From: Candidatus Celerinatantimonas neptuna
GTDB lineage: Bacteria > Pseudomonadota > Gammaproteobacteria > Enterobacterales > Celerinatantimonadaceae
DNA length: 64,000 bases
Assembly: GCA_911810475.1 (NCBI GenBank)
Contig: OU461276.1
Location: 551,501 to 615,500, forward strand
Reading direction: 5' to 3'
Below, one piece after another: positions 36,648 through 46,163 of this stretch (position 1 is the stretch's first letter; every line of letters begins with the position of its first letter). The notes beneath the pieces were generated by a model. It was not told where the DNA came from and did no database searches. It saw only the letters and a list, made by a program, of their open reading frames with translations. Both the position numbers and the translations under genes were made by a program.

Positions 36648-37629
36648 TATTTAATAACTCAATGAGATCAATGACTGCTGCATTACAGCGTGAGATATAA
36701 TTTGCCATCACCAATGAGTGGTTGGCCAATATACCAAAGCCACTCCCATTTAAAACCATAGGGCTTCTCATAGGCTGTTGGGTCGCTTCCAATTCACGAA
36801 TAATCTGGCGAACGCTAATAATCGCATTTTTCTTCTCTAAAACCCCATGAAAATCAATCTCGATAGCTTCCATCAACTGCAATAAAGCCCATGCCGATCC
36901 TCTGGAGCGATAAAAGACGTCATCAATTTTCCACCAACTGGTTTTTTCCCGTACATTTTCAACAGCTGATGCATCTGGATTATTATCTTTAACCGATGTA
37001 TTTAATCGGTCTCGCCCGACACTGGCACTCAACTGCTGAGAGAGCGAACCCAGACGATTTTGTACCTCTCTTAGCCAGTCAACTAAATTATCAGCACGCG
37101 CATAAAAATGTGCCTGCTGACCATTTGTTAACCCCAAACGACGTCGGTAATCCTGAAGTAAACGAATTCCTTCGCCATACTCACTCTCAGCACTTGGGAA
37201 CATCCAGCTCGTGTTATCAATATAGAATTTAGGTTGTGCAATCTTAAGATCAATATCCTGTTCGGACTGACTTTGACTCCGGCTAAAATCTTTACGCATA
37301 ATCAAAGTCATATCGCGTATTTGATTTAAAACCCCCAATTCCCAGGATGGCATATTATCCATAAATACAGACGGAGGAAGCACATCATTACTTAAATACC
37401 CCCCAGGCTTATCAAGTAATGTCTGAGCAAGACGAATCAACGTGGTTGTAGTCACAAAACCAGCCACCATCGGCTCCCCTGTCTTTTTAGAAACCTGTTT
37501 AGCATAGGTTTCCACATCAAATGTATCTGGTTCACTACTCCAGTAAACGCTAATAGCGTAAAACACAACAAACACCAAAACCAAAACACCTAAAATGAGC
37601 TTGTTACGCCTTGACCACAACCCTGTCAT
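36640..37629 (-). CDS. DUF2333 family membrane-anchored protein
   Basis: Protein of 329 residues with one N-terminal helix (residues 9-28) and a large periplasmic part that fits the DUF2333 family (motifs PGGYLSNDVLPPSVFMDNMP and RSRGSAWALLQLMEAIE). Its role is unknown; the family occurs widely in gammaproteobacteria. It is translationally coupled to the RNA methyltransferase gene. Confidence 0.82.
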   Translation of the reverse strand: MTGLWSRRNKLILGVLVLVFVVFYAISVYWSSEPDTFDVETYAKQVSKKTGEPMVAGFVTTTTLIRLAQTLLDKPGGYLSNDVLPPSVFMDNMPSWELGVLNQIRDMTLIMRKDFSRSQSQSEQDIDLKIAQPKFYIDNTSWMFPSAESEYGEGIRLLQDYRRRLGLTNGQQAHFYARADNLVDWLREVQNRLGSLSQQLSASVGRDRLNTSVKDNNPDASAVENVREKTSWWKIDDVFYRSRGSAWALLQLMEAIEIDFHGVLEKKNAIISVRQIIRELEATQQPMRSPMVLNGSGFGILANHSLVMANYISRCNAAVIDLIELLNNG

Positions 37630-37746
37630 AAATGTCTTTCTCCACTACCGAAAAAATATGTGCCATATATCAATGGTGAATGCTTTTCATCAAGGCTAAG
37701 CTCAGGTATGTTGAAGCCTGTTTCCCCATTCGACAAAGGCATATCG

Positions 37747-38013
37747 ATGAAAAAATTTAAGCAAGAACCCCAACTTCTCAAAAAAGCATTGGTCATCGGC
37801 CAAGCTTATGCAATTCAGCGTGGTTTTGCTAAATTTTCCCCGGGAATTTCCGAACGAGATAAAGTCGAAGCAATTTATCGATTACTTGTCGCTGACAAGC
37901 GTATCACGCCGTTGTCCGAAGACAAGCAAACTGGCCCCAATATGCGCCATAAATTAGTTTTATGGCTCGCTAAACAGCTTCCAGATGATCATCCTTTGCT
38001 CAAAAACGATTAA
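37747..38013 (+). CDS. Small DUF5062-like protein
   Basis: I choose the ATG at 37747 because AAAGG lies 7 bases upstream. The 88-residue product (MKKFKQEPQLLKKALVIGQA start; TGPNMRHKLVLWLAKQLP near the end) matches my memory of the short vibrio-type DUF5062 proteins. It is predicted to be cytoplasmic and helical. Function is unknown. It is divergent from the DUF2333 gene. Confidence 0.7.
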   Translation: MKKFKQEPQLLKKALVIGQAYAIQRGFAKFSPGISERDKVEAIYRLLVADKRITPLSEDKQTGPNMRHKLVLWLAKQLPDDHPLLKND

Positions 38014-38447
38014 TTTATCACACTAATGACAATAGCCGGAAATTGAAACCACAAATAAAAATGATCAATCCCCGGCTCTACCTTTAAAAGATATTTCTGA
38101 AATATCTGAGCTAATAACGACGCATTATATAATTCTTTGCAATGATCACTTGCTATCGTATTAACACAGATAGCAACCCACGTCACATTTATCATCAGTT
38201 CATTCAAATCAGATTATTTTCAGAACTTTAGCCGGTAGATATTACCTGCAACAACTGATTCAAATATAGCCAGATATTGCCTAATTCAATAAATTGTTAG
38301 AATTTTTATCCAAAAATAAAGTATCTAACCCTAAAGTACTATATGACCTATCAATTTATAATCCAAATAGGCTATTTCTATTCTCTTATCATCCTGCTCT
38401 AATACATCTCAAATCACTTTATCGGTGAAGCAGGAACTCATACATTC
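38014..38447. other. Intergenic region before the diguanylate cyclase gene
   Basis: This is a 434-base AT-rich stretch. No gene, RNA or clear regulatory repeat is recognised. Confidence 0.45.
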
Positions 38448-39416
38448 ATGGATTTACATGCCTCTAGCTCACCAGCACCCAACGATGATACAAAGAAATA
38501 TTATCATCAGACACTGAGTGAACGAGATAAATTACTTGCAGTTATTGAAGGAACTCGTTGTGCTTATTGGGAATATGACCTAATCCGTCAACAGCTCAGT
38601 TACACCAGGGCTTATTGGGGACGACAGGCTCATTTTGTCAGCTACGATTCCAGGCATGATATCCAAGCGTTGCAACAAAATATCCATCCATCTGACCAGA
38701 CACATTTTTATGCTGAGCTGAAACGCCATCTGTTGGGGATAAACCCAGTTTTTGCAACAACATTTCGTTTCATGGGAGAAGAGCAACGCACATGGAAATG
38801 GTTTAAATGCCGGGGGAGAATTGTCACGTACACAGACGAACAGCAACCAGCCGTGATGGCTGGTATTTATCAAGATGTCACCCGAGAACACCGTAAACAC
38901 GAACAACTCAACCAAATGGCATTGCGCGATCCTCTAACGGGTTTACCCAACCGATATGCATTAACTGAGGATTTTCATAACCATATCCATGGACACACAC
39001 CTAAATTCAACATGGCATTGTTTTATCTGGATTTAGATGGATTTAAAGAGGTTAATGACACAATTAACCATCATGCAGGTGATCAACTTCTTTGTGAGCT
39101 TGCTAATAAACTCGAAAAACTAACCCGTAGAGAAGAAAAAGTTTATCGCATTGGCGGTGATGAATTTGTGCTGTTTGTCCCTCACTTTGAACATGTTAAG
39201 GAACTCAAAACCCTAGCCGAAAGAATCACCAGAGAGTTCAACAACCATAGTGTCATTATCTATAGTAAATCAATTCCTATCGGGATCAGCGTTGGTGTCG
39301 CAACTTACCGGCCAAGCGACACGCTAGACTCGCTATTAGCGCGGGCTGACACGCGAATGTATGAAGTCAAACACAATGGTAAAAATGGCTATCGGTTAGG
39401 TTCATCAATTGATTAA
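38448..39416 (+). CDS. PAS-GGDEF diguanylate cyclase
   Basis: Soluble protein of 322 residues with an N-terminal PAS fold (about 25-150, ending GIYQDVTREHRKHEQL) joined by a short coiled coil to a GGDEF domain (about 155-318). The active site GGDEF, the DLDGFKEVND motif and the NGKNGY end are intact, so it should make cyclic di-GMP. The product-inhibition site five residues upstream, normally RxxD, reads REEK, so feedback inhibition may be weak. No membrane segment is seen. The signal sensed is unknown. Confidence 0.92.
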   Translation: MDLHASSSPAPNDDTKKYYHQTLSERDKLLAVIEGTRCAYWEYDLIRQQLSYTRAYWGRQAHFVSYDSRHDIQALQQNIHPSDQTHFYAELKRHLLGINPVFATTFRFMGEEQRTWKWFKCRGRIVTYTDEQQPAVMAGIYQDVTREHRKHEQLNQMALRDPLTGLPNRYALTEDFHNHIHGHTPKFNMALFYLDLDGFKEVNDTINHHAGDQLLCELANKLEKLTRREEKVYRIGGDEFVLFVPHFEHVKELKTLAERITREFNNHSVIIYSKSIPIGISVGVATYRPSDTLDSLLARADTRMYEVKHNGKNGYRLGSSID

Positions 39417-39623
39417 CCACACAGCTATTCTTTCACTGTAAGCATTTGATGATGTATCAAAACAACTGCACTTGCGATCGAATATCCTTTTCACAAAGCA
39501 CCTTTTAGCCCAGAAAAGATAATCACGATTCAATCATATATCAGAATATTATCTATCCTGATACATGACCTGCACAGGAGATAAGCCCACTACTATCAAC
39601 ACAACTCCCAAACAGGGTAATAT

Positions 39624-40202
39624 CTACTTACCATTTAGATGTTCAACTAAAAACTGATTGATATGGCTTAATCCCCATGGCCATTTACCAAACCCAGCCT
39701 GAGCATTAATATGGGCAGCTTCTCCCATATCAGTTAAATGAGCACCCCATATGTCAGCCCAATGATTAGCCTGATCCCACGCCATAACAGGATCATTATG
39801 ACTGGCAAACATCAATACTGGGCATTTTGGTTGCCTTTTCAAATCATCTGATAATTCAAAACGTACCGGATCAGCAGGAGCGACCAAAACAAGCGCAGCA
39901 ACTGACTCAGGTTCAGATAAACTAAGAGCAACACTGGATAATGCCCCAAAACTATGGCCAATTAAAATTGCCGATTCCGCTGCAGGTAAAGTTCTAAGCG
40001 TCCTTTGAATAGCAGAAGTCCAGGCATACAAATCAGGGTCCTTCCAGTGCTTTTGATTAATTCTCAACCAAGAAGGAAATTGCTCATGCCAATAACTTTG
40101 CCAATGCTCTTCTGGACTGTTCCCTATACCCGGAACTAAAACAATCTGGAAATCACCAGATAAATCATCAACTGGATTAGACAATTCTCTTAACTTTATC
40201 AT
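39624..40202 (-). CDS. RBBP9/YdeN-family alpha/beta hydrolase
   Basis: Serine hydrolase of 192 residues. The family start VLVPGIGNSPEEHWQSYW, nucleophile elbow GHSFG, late acid in SHNDPV and catalytic His in GEAAHINAQAGFGKWP are all present, as in YdeN and RBBP9. The substrate is unknown. It is monocistronic. Confidence 0.9.
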   Translation of the reverse strand: MIKLRELSNPVDDLSGDFQIVLVPGIGNSPEEHWQSYWHEQFPSWLRINQKHWKDPDLYAWTSAIQRTLRTLPAAESAILIGHSFGALSSVALSLSEPESVAALVLVAPADPVRFELSDDLKRQPKCPVLMFASHNDPVMAWDQANHWADIWGAHLTDMGEAAHINAQAGFGKWPWGLSHINQFLVEHLNGK

Positions 40203-40491
40203 CGTTGTTGGGCCCTACTGATTGTTATGGTTCTTTTACAGCAATTACCGATTGAACAGATTATCAGTGATACAGGCCCGAAAACAAGCAACAACTGACT
40301 TGTACCCCAAAATAGTAAACACAATCCAGACCAAATGGAGCATTTTGGACGACGCTAGCAATAATTTGAAGAAAATGAATGGATTTTTCGGAAAAAGAAC
40401 AAATTTAACATCCAGTTATCTCTGGTTACTTAAATAAATTAGTAAAATAAACAAAATTTAATCTGACTCAATCTCTGGAGTTCAAGAAACA

Positions 40492-41382
40492 TCAAGGCAA
40501 AAAATGGCTCAATACATAACTCACCGCTAATAGATCAGCACTCCCCCCAGGGCTTAAATTGCGCTGAATAAACTGCTGATCCAGCATTAACAATTCCATA
40601 TAATCCCAATCGGCCTCAATCAATGACATGGCTCTTTGTTGAGCGAATCGTAACCCGCTCATACCACCACGAGATACAAGATTCGTATCCTGATTATGTG
40701 CCATCAATGCCAATAAGGTATGTAACATCGTCATCTGTAACGAAGCACCATTTGCCCGAACTCTTTGCCAGGTAGGTAATGCAATTTTTCTAACCGTATC
40801 AAAACCTCTTTCAGCTTCACCTCTTGCCCCGGTTAGCTGATATCGGTGATAAAGATGTTCACCAACAGTCAAAGGGGCGCGATTCGTTTTTAATTCCCGT
40901 TCAACAATCCCCAGACAGAAACGGGAAACTATCTGACAAAGAAATGACTGAGTTAACGGAAGCTGTAACTCTATTCCCCGGCCAATAGCACAGCTAAGTA
41001 ACCCAAGCGCAAAAATTCCACCTTTATGACAATTGACGCCCTTCGTTGCACAGTACATGGCCGACTCACAGGCCTGGCCAATGGGCCGTAGTTCAGCTAA
41101 CACCTTTCCTTCAGGTCGCCGGGCACTTACCCTACCATGCCCGAAAAAGTGTTCAAACCAAGGGGTAATCGCATCAATACTGGCAATGAATAATGGCACA
41201 TCCATATCCCGATGCGCACCATTAGAAGCCAGATCAACCAACCCCGGCTTAGGCGTTAACGTAACTTCTAACAATAATGCCTGACGCATCAATTGTCTGA
41301 CATGACGAGCATCTAAAGGAGAAGGAAGATCTGCCGCTACTGCCATCTCAAAAGTCGGCCAAGTTGACTGTAAAACAGACAT
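40492..41382 (-). CDS. citG: Triphosphoribosyl-dephospho-CoA synthase
   Basis: Enzyme of 296 residues that makes the precursor of the citrate lyase prosthetic group from ATP and dephospho-CoA. Family motifs TPKPGLVDLASNGAHRDM, KGVNCHKGGIFALG and SPGGSADLLAV are present. It is a stand-alone CitG, not a CitX-CitG fusion. AAGGAG precedes the ATG. It is the last gene of the citS-FAH-citCDEFG operon. CitX, needed to attach the group to CitD, is not in this window. Confidence 0.93.
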   Translation of the reverse strand: MSVLQSTWPTFEMAVAADLPSPLDARHVRQLMRQALLLEVTLTPKPGLVDLASNGAHRDMDVPLFIASIDAITPWFEHFFGHGRVSARRPEGKVLAELRPIGQACESAMYCATKGVNCHKGGIFALGLLSCAIGRGIELQLPLTQSFLCQIVSRFCLGIVERELKTNRAPLTVGEHLYHRYQLTGARGEAERGFDTVRKIALPTWQRVRANGASLQMTMLHTLLALMAHNQDTNLVSRGGMSGLRFAQQRAMSLIEADWDYMELLMLDQQFIQRNLSPGGSADLLAVSYVLSHFLP

Positions 41383-41456
41383 CTAATCACTCCTTTAGAG
41401 GTGATAGTTACGAATAGGTATTCCCTATACAATTAGACAAGCAAATGCCCCAAAAG

Positions 41457-42974
41457 TTACTTCACCTGTCTTACGACATCAATCACCGAACCATCCCGAT
41501 AACGGACAATACCAACAATCCTGTCAGTAAATTCAATCGGTTTAGGTACCCCAGTCAGACTGATTGCTTTCTGATATAGAGCTTCGATTGAGCTCACCTG
41601 TATGCCAGCCGATTCTAACGCTTCACGAATCTCAGGGCGAGCAGGATTTACAGCAATCCCATGATCTGTCACCAACACATCAATACTTTCTCCGGGAGTC
41701 ACCATCGTTGTTACTTTTTTCACAACCGTTGGAATACGGGTTCTTAGCAAAGGAGCCACCACAATGGTCAAGTTAGCACTGGATGCCACATCACAATGAC
41801 CACCTGAAGCACCTCGCATAACACCATCAGATCCGGTCAGAACATTGACGTTAAAATCGGTATCGATTTCAAGGGCACTCAAAATCACCACATCCAACTG
41901 ATCACAACAAGCCGCTTTAGCTGCCGGGTTTGCATAAACATTCGTCGAAATCTCCACATGATTTAGATTCCGGCCCAATGATTCAGCAGCTCTGCGATCA
42001 AAACATTGCGTATCTAACAATGTTTCAATCAACCCTTCCTCATGCAAATCAACAATACTTCCGGTAATTCCCCCCAAAGCAAACTTAGCAACAATATGAT
42101 TCTGCTTCATTCGATCAGCTAAAAATCGGGTACAGGCAGTAGAGGCAGCACCCGATCCGGTCTGAAGCGAAAAGCCAGATTTAAAATATCCAGAGTGTTC
42201 AATCACATCCGCAGCACTGCGTGCAATCATTAATTCCCGGGGATTAGAGGTAATTCGAGCCGCACCAACACTAATTTTCGCAGGATCCCCGACCTGCTCA
42301 ACAGGAACAATCAAATCAACCTGATCTTGTCGCAAACTTGCAGGCTGATGCGGATAGTTCACTAGCTCTTCCGTTAGCAAAACAACTTTGTTAGCGAACT
42401 GGGCATCGACCATCGCATACCCAAGAGAACCACAATTCGCGTGACCTCCGGTACCACTGGCATTGCCAAACTCATCGCAGCAAGACACACCAAGAAACGC
42501 AACATCGATATTTAATTCACCATCTTGCAATAACTTGACTCGTCCACCATGAGAATGGATCTGAACCGGCTCTTCCATCAGTCCGTTCGATATGGCTTCA
42601 GCTAATTTACCTCGCATACCTGATGTATAAATACGGCGGATCACACCAGAGCTGATGTACTCAATTAACACATCATTACAGGTCATTAAAGAACTCGATG
42701 CTAAAGTCAGGTCTTTAAAACCGAGTTTTGCCAAACACGCGACAACCCGGTTAATCACCTGATCACCTTCACGAAACGAGTGATGGAATGAAATCGTCAT
42801 TCCATCTTTAAACCCAACACGGGCAATCGCCTCTTCGAGATCTGAACAAATTTTACGTCGATGTTTCTGCTCTTGATTATCTAGCCATGGCGTATGTTGA
42901 TGTGCTCCCTGAAAAGGTTTTAAATCAGTTAAAGAGGGAGATTGCCGGTACAGAGTTTCTATCATTTCACTCAT
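41457..42974 (-). CDS. citF: Citrate lyase alpha subunit (citrate CoA-transferase)
   Basis: Protein of 505 residues that swaps the acetyl group on the acyl carrier subunit for citrate. Typical CitF segments include DGMTISFHHSFREGDQVIN, YTSGMRGKLAEAIS, SGFSLQTGSGAAS and GASGGHCDVA. It sits 19 bases downstream of citE. With CitD and CitE it forms cytoplasmic citrate lyase. Confidence 0.95.
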   Translation of the reverse strand: MSEMIETLYRQSPSLTDLKPFQGAHQHTPWLDNQEQKHRRKICSDLEEAIARVGFKDGMTISFHHSFREGDQVINRVVACLAKLGFKDLTLASSSLMTCNDVLIEYISSGVIRRIYTSGMRGKLAEAISNGLMEEPVQIHSHGGRVKLLQDGELNIDVAFLGVSCCDEFGNASGTGGHANCGSLGYAMVDAQFANKVVLLTEELVNYPHQPASLRQDQVDLIVPVEQVGDPAKISVGAARITSNPRELMIARSAADVIEHSGYFKSGFSLQTGSGAASTACTRFLADRMKQNHIVAKFALGGITGSIVDLHEEGLIETLLDTQCFDRRAAESLGRNLNHVEISTNVYANPAAKAACCDQLDVVILSALEIDTDFNVNVLTGSDGVMRGASGGHCDVASSANLTIVVAPLLRTRIPTVVKKVTTMVTPGESIDVLVTDHGIAVNPARPEIREALESAGIQVSSIEALYQKAISLTGVPKPIEFTDRIVGIVRYRDGSVIDVVRQVK

Positions 42975-42993
42975 CAGATATCATCCTTATCAG

Positions 42994-43869
42994 TTAATGG
43001 CGAACACCAGAAGCATTGGCCTTTTCAATTACTAAACGAGCCCGGTTAATAATTGGGGCATCAATCATCTTGCCGTTCAATGCAACGACACCAAGCCCTT
43101 TTTCTTCGGCTTCTCTAGCAACAGCAAGTACTCGCTCAGCATAATCGACATCTTCTTGAGTCGGGGCATAAGCATTATGCAATAATTCAATTTGGCGTGG
43201 ATTAATCAACGATTTACCGTTAAAGCCCAATTTACGGATTAAATCGACCTCTTTGAGAAAACCTTCATCGTCATTGACATCAGAGTAAACCACATCAAAA
43301 GCATCAATTCCGGCAACCCGGGCCGCATGCAATACAGCGCACCGGGCGTAAAACAATTCAGTTCCATCACCTCGTTCAGTCTGCATATCCATCACATAGT
43401 CAAATGCAGCCAGGGCAATGCCGATTAACCGTTTAGAACAACAGGCAATATCAACAGCATTCACAACGCCTTTTGCCGATTCAATTGCAGCCATCGTTCC
43501 TGTTGAACCTTCTTCCCGGCCACATTCACGCTCTATCCGGGCAATATGTTCTTCTAAAAGATACAAATCTTCTGGACTATCTGTTTTAGGCAAACGGATG
43601 ACATCTGCACCACCGCGCACACATGCTTCAAGATCTTTTAATCCATATTCAGTATTAAGAGGGTTGATTCGTACAACTTTTTCAATGCCATCATAAGCGG
43701 ATAATTGCAATGCATGCATAACCAATAAACGAGCCGTATCTTTTTCCCGAAGAGAGACAGCATCTTCTAAATCAAGCATGACCGAATCAGGTTTATAAAC
43801 GAAGGAAGTCGATAGCATCGCTGCATTTGAACCCGGGATAAATAACATGCTCCGACGTAATTTTTTCAC
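42994..43869 (-). CDS. citE: Citrate lyase beta subunit
   Basis: Citryl-ACP lyase of 291 residues that cleaves citryl-ACP to oxaloacetate and acetyl-ACP. Motifs [24 protein letters not shown] (Mg-binding Glu-Asp), RINPL and [14 protein letters not shown] are typical. I start it at the GTG at 43869: GGGAGG lies 7 bases upstream, and this GTG overlaps the citD stop as GTGA. The frame is open for five more codons. Confidence 0.95.
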   Translation of the reverse strand: MKKLRRSMLFIPGSNAAMLSTSFVYKPDSVMLDLEDAVSLREKDTARLLVMHALQLSAYDGIEKVVRINPLNTEYGLKDLEACVRGGADVIRLPKTDSPEDLYLLEEHIARIERECGREEGSTGTMAAIESAKGVVNAVDIACCSKRLIGIALAAFDYVMDMQTERGDGTELFYARCAVLHAARVAGIDAFDVVYSDVNDDEGFLKEVDLIRKLGFNGKSLINPRQIELLHNAYAPTQEDVDYAERVLAVAREAEEKGLGVVALNGKMIDAPIINRARLVIEKANASGVRH

Positions 43870-44159
43870 AATAACACCTCCCAATTCAGCTCTTTTGAAT
43901 GAGCAGCCCGAAGAACAGCACTTTGAACTCTGGCGCGAATAACACAGTCCAATGCCCCTTTGTCTTCAATAACAACCAACCCATTTTGGATACCTAATTC
44001 AGTCAGCTCATGCTCAACAACAGCACGGATCTGATCACCAAACTGCTTGATCACTTCACTGTGGATAATAATACTGAGTTGTTCAGGCTCAGGGGATATT
44101 TTGACCATGAGATCACTAGACTCAAGTGTCCCAGCTATAGCCTCTTGCACAATATTCAT
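43866..44159 (-). CDS. citD: Citrate lyase gamma subunit (acyl carrier protein)
   Basis: Acyl carrier protein of 97 residues. The Ser that carries the phosphoribosyl-dephospho-CoA group is Ser14 in [11 protein letters not shown], matching known CitD. The family motif [29 protein letters not shown] is seen in part across residues 49-78. It overlaps citE by 4 bases. Confidence 0.95.
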   Translation of the reverse strand: MNIVQEAIAGTLESSDLMVKISPEPEQLSIIIHSEVIKQFGDQIRAVVEHELTELGIQNGLVVIEDKGALDCVIRARVQSAVLRAAHSKELNWEVLL

Positions 44160-44192
44160 AATGAATTACCTAAAAAAAAAGAAAATTAAATT

Positions 44193-45236
44193 TTAAACAG
44201 AAATAGGTTCTACATGATGTTGAATCACTGACAGAGTCGTCTTGGGTACAAGACAGTAAACCTGCTGATAGTTCTGCTGACGTAGCAGCTGACGTACTGC
44301 GGATGCCGATATTGGTTTCCCTTTAGAACTGCAAACTCTTGGAATTTCTACAACATCAATGACCGGCGAAGATGTAACGGCACTATTGGCTAACCAATAA
44401 TACATCTGGGCATTGTAGGCCGCGGTCACAGGACAATACGGCTCAGTTCCGACAAAACGACGGGTAATTCCCAATGCCGGACCAATAAAACAACGAAACA
44501 GTAATAAATCGATAGCCGCATAGGCATGTTCGACCTGCTGACTCTCTTTAATAAAATAACTCGGGAAAGTTGCCCTGGAAATTAAATACTCTCCACCAAC
44601 ATGAACACTCACCCGGGGGAGATCAGCAACCCCTTCTTGCACCATTGCCAATCGTTGCCGATAAGGAAAAGTCGAAACATCTTCGCTCACCACAAACACA
44701 TGAAGCCAATCACACCTATCAAGTGCCTGCTCAACCAAATAACGATGCCCCAATGTAAATGGGTTAGCATTCATGACAATCGCACCCTGCTCACCGCTTT
44801 CATGTCGAGATGACTCAAGCTTCTGGCAATACCGTTGGATACCAACCGGCGTATTTTCCATAAACAGAGCCTGATTGGGCGCTTCAACCAATGGATAAAA
44901 ACCACATTGGCCGAAAATATCCCGATTCTCTGGCTTGGTATAAAGGAAGAGATGGGATCTCCCTTGCTCATGTGCAAAATATTCGACTTCATTGAGCACC
45001 CGAACAGCCAGATTCTCTCCTTGCCATTGAGGAGAAACAGCAACACAACGAATAGTCGATCCAGCAAGTCCGGCACAGCTAACCAGTTTATTTCCTGAGT
45101 ACACAGTCAGTAAAAAATCCAGTGAGGCATCATAATCAATATCAACTTCTCTGAGTAATTCACTGACCTGCGATGAAGGCTCAGACAAATGCTCCAGAGT
45201 CTGCCATTCAAATTGAAATGGAATATAATCGTCCAT
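44193..45236 (-). CDS. citC: [Citrate (pro-3S)-lyase] ligase
   Basis: Protein of 347 residues that acetylates the CitD thiol with ATP and acetate, activating the lyase. An N-terminal GNAT-like domain (AVSPQWQGENLAVRVL) is followed by a nucleotidyl-transferase domain with the TxGH-type motif ANPFTLGHRYLVEQAL and the late ISASAVRQLL. AGGAG precedes the ATG. It is immediately downstream of the FAH-family gene. Confidence 0.95.
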   Translation of the reverse strand: MDDYIPFQFEWQTLEHLSEPSSQVSELLREVDIDYDASLDFLLTVYSGNKLVSCAGLAGSTIRCVAVSPQWQGENLAVRVLNEVEYFAHEQGRSHLFLYTKPENRDIFGQCGFYPLVEAPNQALFMENTPVGIQRYCQKLESSRHESGEQGAIVMNANPFTLGHRYLVEQALDRCDWLHVFVVSEDVSTFPYRQRLAMVQEGVADLPRVSVHVGGEYLISRATFPSYFIKESQQVEHAYAAIDLLLFRCFIGPALGITRRFVGTEPYCPVTAAYNAQMYYWLANSAVTSSPVIDVVEIPRVCSSKGKPISASAVRQLLRQQNYQQVYCLVPKTTLSVIQHHVEPISV

Positions 45237-45251
45237 ATGCTTTCTCCTACC

Positions 45252-46148
45252 TCAACACGCGATTGAGCCCATCGATTCTTGTGCAGCAGTGGATGAAACA
45301 GACAAAGGTAGCTCGTCATCAATAACCTGATTGCTCAAACAGCCAATCTGCGAAATAGCAACTTCAATTTCATCACCAGGCTGTAAAAACAGCGGCGGGT
45401 TTCTTTTTTTACCAACCCCTCCGGGTGAGCCAGTAATAATGACATCCCCTGGTTTTAATTCTGAGAACGTTGAAATATAACGAATTAACTCAGGAATACG
45501 ATGTATCATATGAGCTGTATTATCTTGTTGAACCTGCCTGCCATTAAGTTTGGTCGTTAACGTTAATGTATGAGGATCAGGAATTTCATCAGTTGTCACA
45601 AGCCAGGGGCCAAAGGCCCCGGTCCTGCGCCAATTTTTACCAGCAGTAAACCAGGCATGTTGCCAGTCTCTGGCAGAACCATCCATATAACAGCTATACC
45701 CGACTACATGAGACAGTGCGTCTTGCTCACTAATTTGATACCCACCACGACCAATCACAACAGCCAGTTCTCCCTCATAATCAAACTGTTGAGAATAACG
45801 GGGTTTAATCACCGGCTGAAGATGCCCAGTCTGCGAATCAGCAAAACGAACAAATAATGTCGGTGCCGGATCATGCTCATCAAATTCCTGACGCTTTTGC
45901 TCATAATTCATGCCGACACAAAATATTTTCCCAGGATTAGGGACTACAGGTAAAAAGCTCACATCATCTTGTGAGAGGTCACAAGTCAGACTGCTCCGCT
46001 GCTGTAATTCATCTAATGCGCCGGCATCCAGTAATGTTTTTAAATCAGAGTAACGACTACGAAGTTCTTCGCCCGCATCAACAATGCCCTGACCGACAAC
46101 AATTCCGTAACTTAACTGATGAGCATACCGATAGCTTGCAATTTTCAT
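45252..46148 (-). CDS. Fumarylacetoacetate hydrolase-family protein in the citrate operon
   Basis: Enzyme of 298 residues with a C-terminal FAH fold. The metal ligands Glu-x-Glu in DYEGELAVVIG and Asp in CYMDGSARDWQ are intact, as are VGMNYEQK and ITGSPGGVG. FAH members include fumarylpyruvate/acylpyruvate hydrolases and soluble oxaloacetate decarboxylases (FAHD1 type). Set between citS and citC, where other citrate fermenters carry oadGAB or another decarboxylase, it most plausibly decarboxylates the oxaloacetate released by citrate lyase. This is inferred from context. AGAGAGGG precedes the ATG. Confidence 0.82.
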   Translation of the reverse strand: MKIASYRYAHQLSYGIVVGQGIVDAGEELRSRYSDLKTLLDAGALDELQQRSSLTCDLSQDDVSFLPVVPNPGKIFCVGMNYEQKRQEFDEHDPAPTLFVRFADSQTGHLQPVIKPRYSQQFDYEGELAVVIGRGGYQISEQDALSHVVGYSCYMDGSARDWQHAWFTAGKNWRRTGAFGPWLVTTDEIPDPHTLTLTTKLNGRQVQQDNTAHMIHRIPELIRYISTFSELKPGDVIITGSPGGVGKKRNPPLFLQPGDEIEVAISQIGCLSNQVIDDELPLSVSSTAAQESMGSIAC

Positions 46149-46163
46149 ATACCCTCTCTTTAT

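Noticed and set aside
40222-40437. 71-codon frame between the RBBP9-type hydrolase and citG
   Set aside because: It has no ribosome site or recognisable domain and is Lys/Asn-rich in AT-rich DNA, so it is probably not coding.
40492-41382. CitX-CitG fusion
   Set aside because: The N-terminus goes directly into the CitG domain and there is no room for CitX motifs. CitX is absent from the window.
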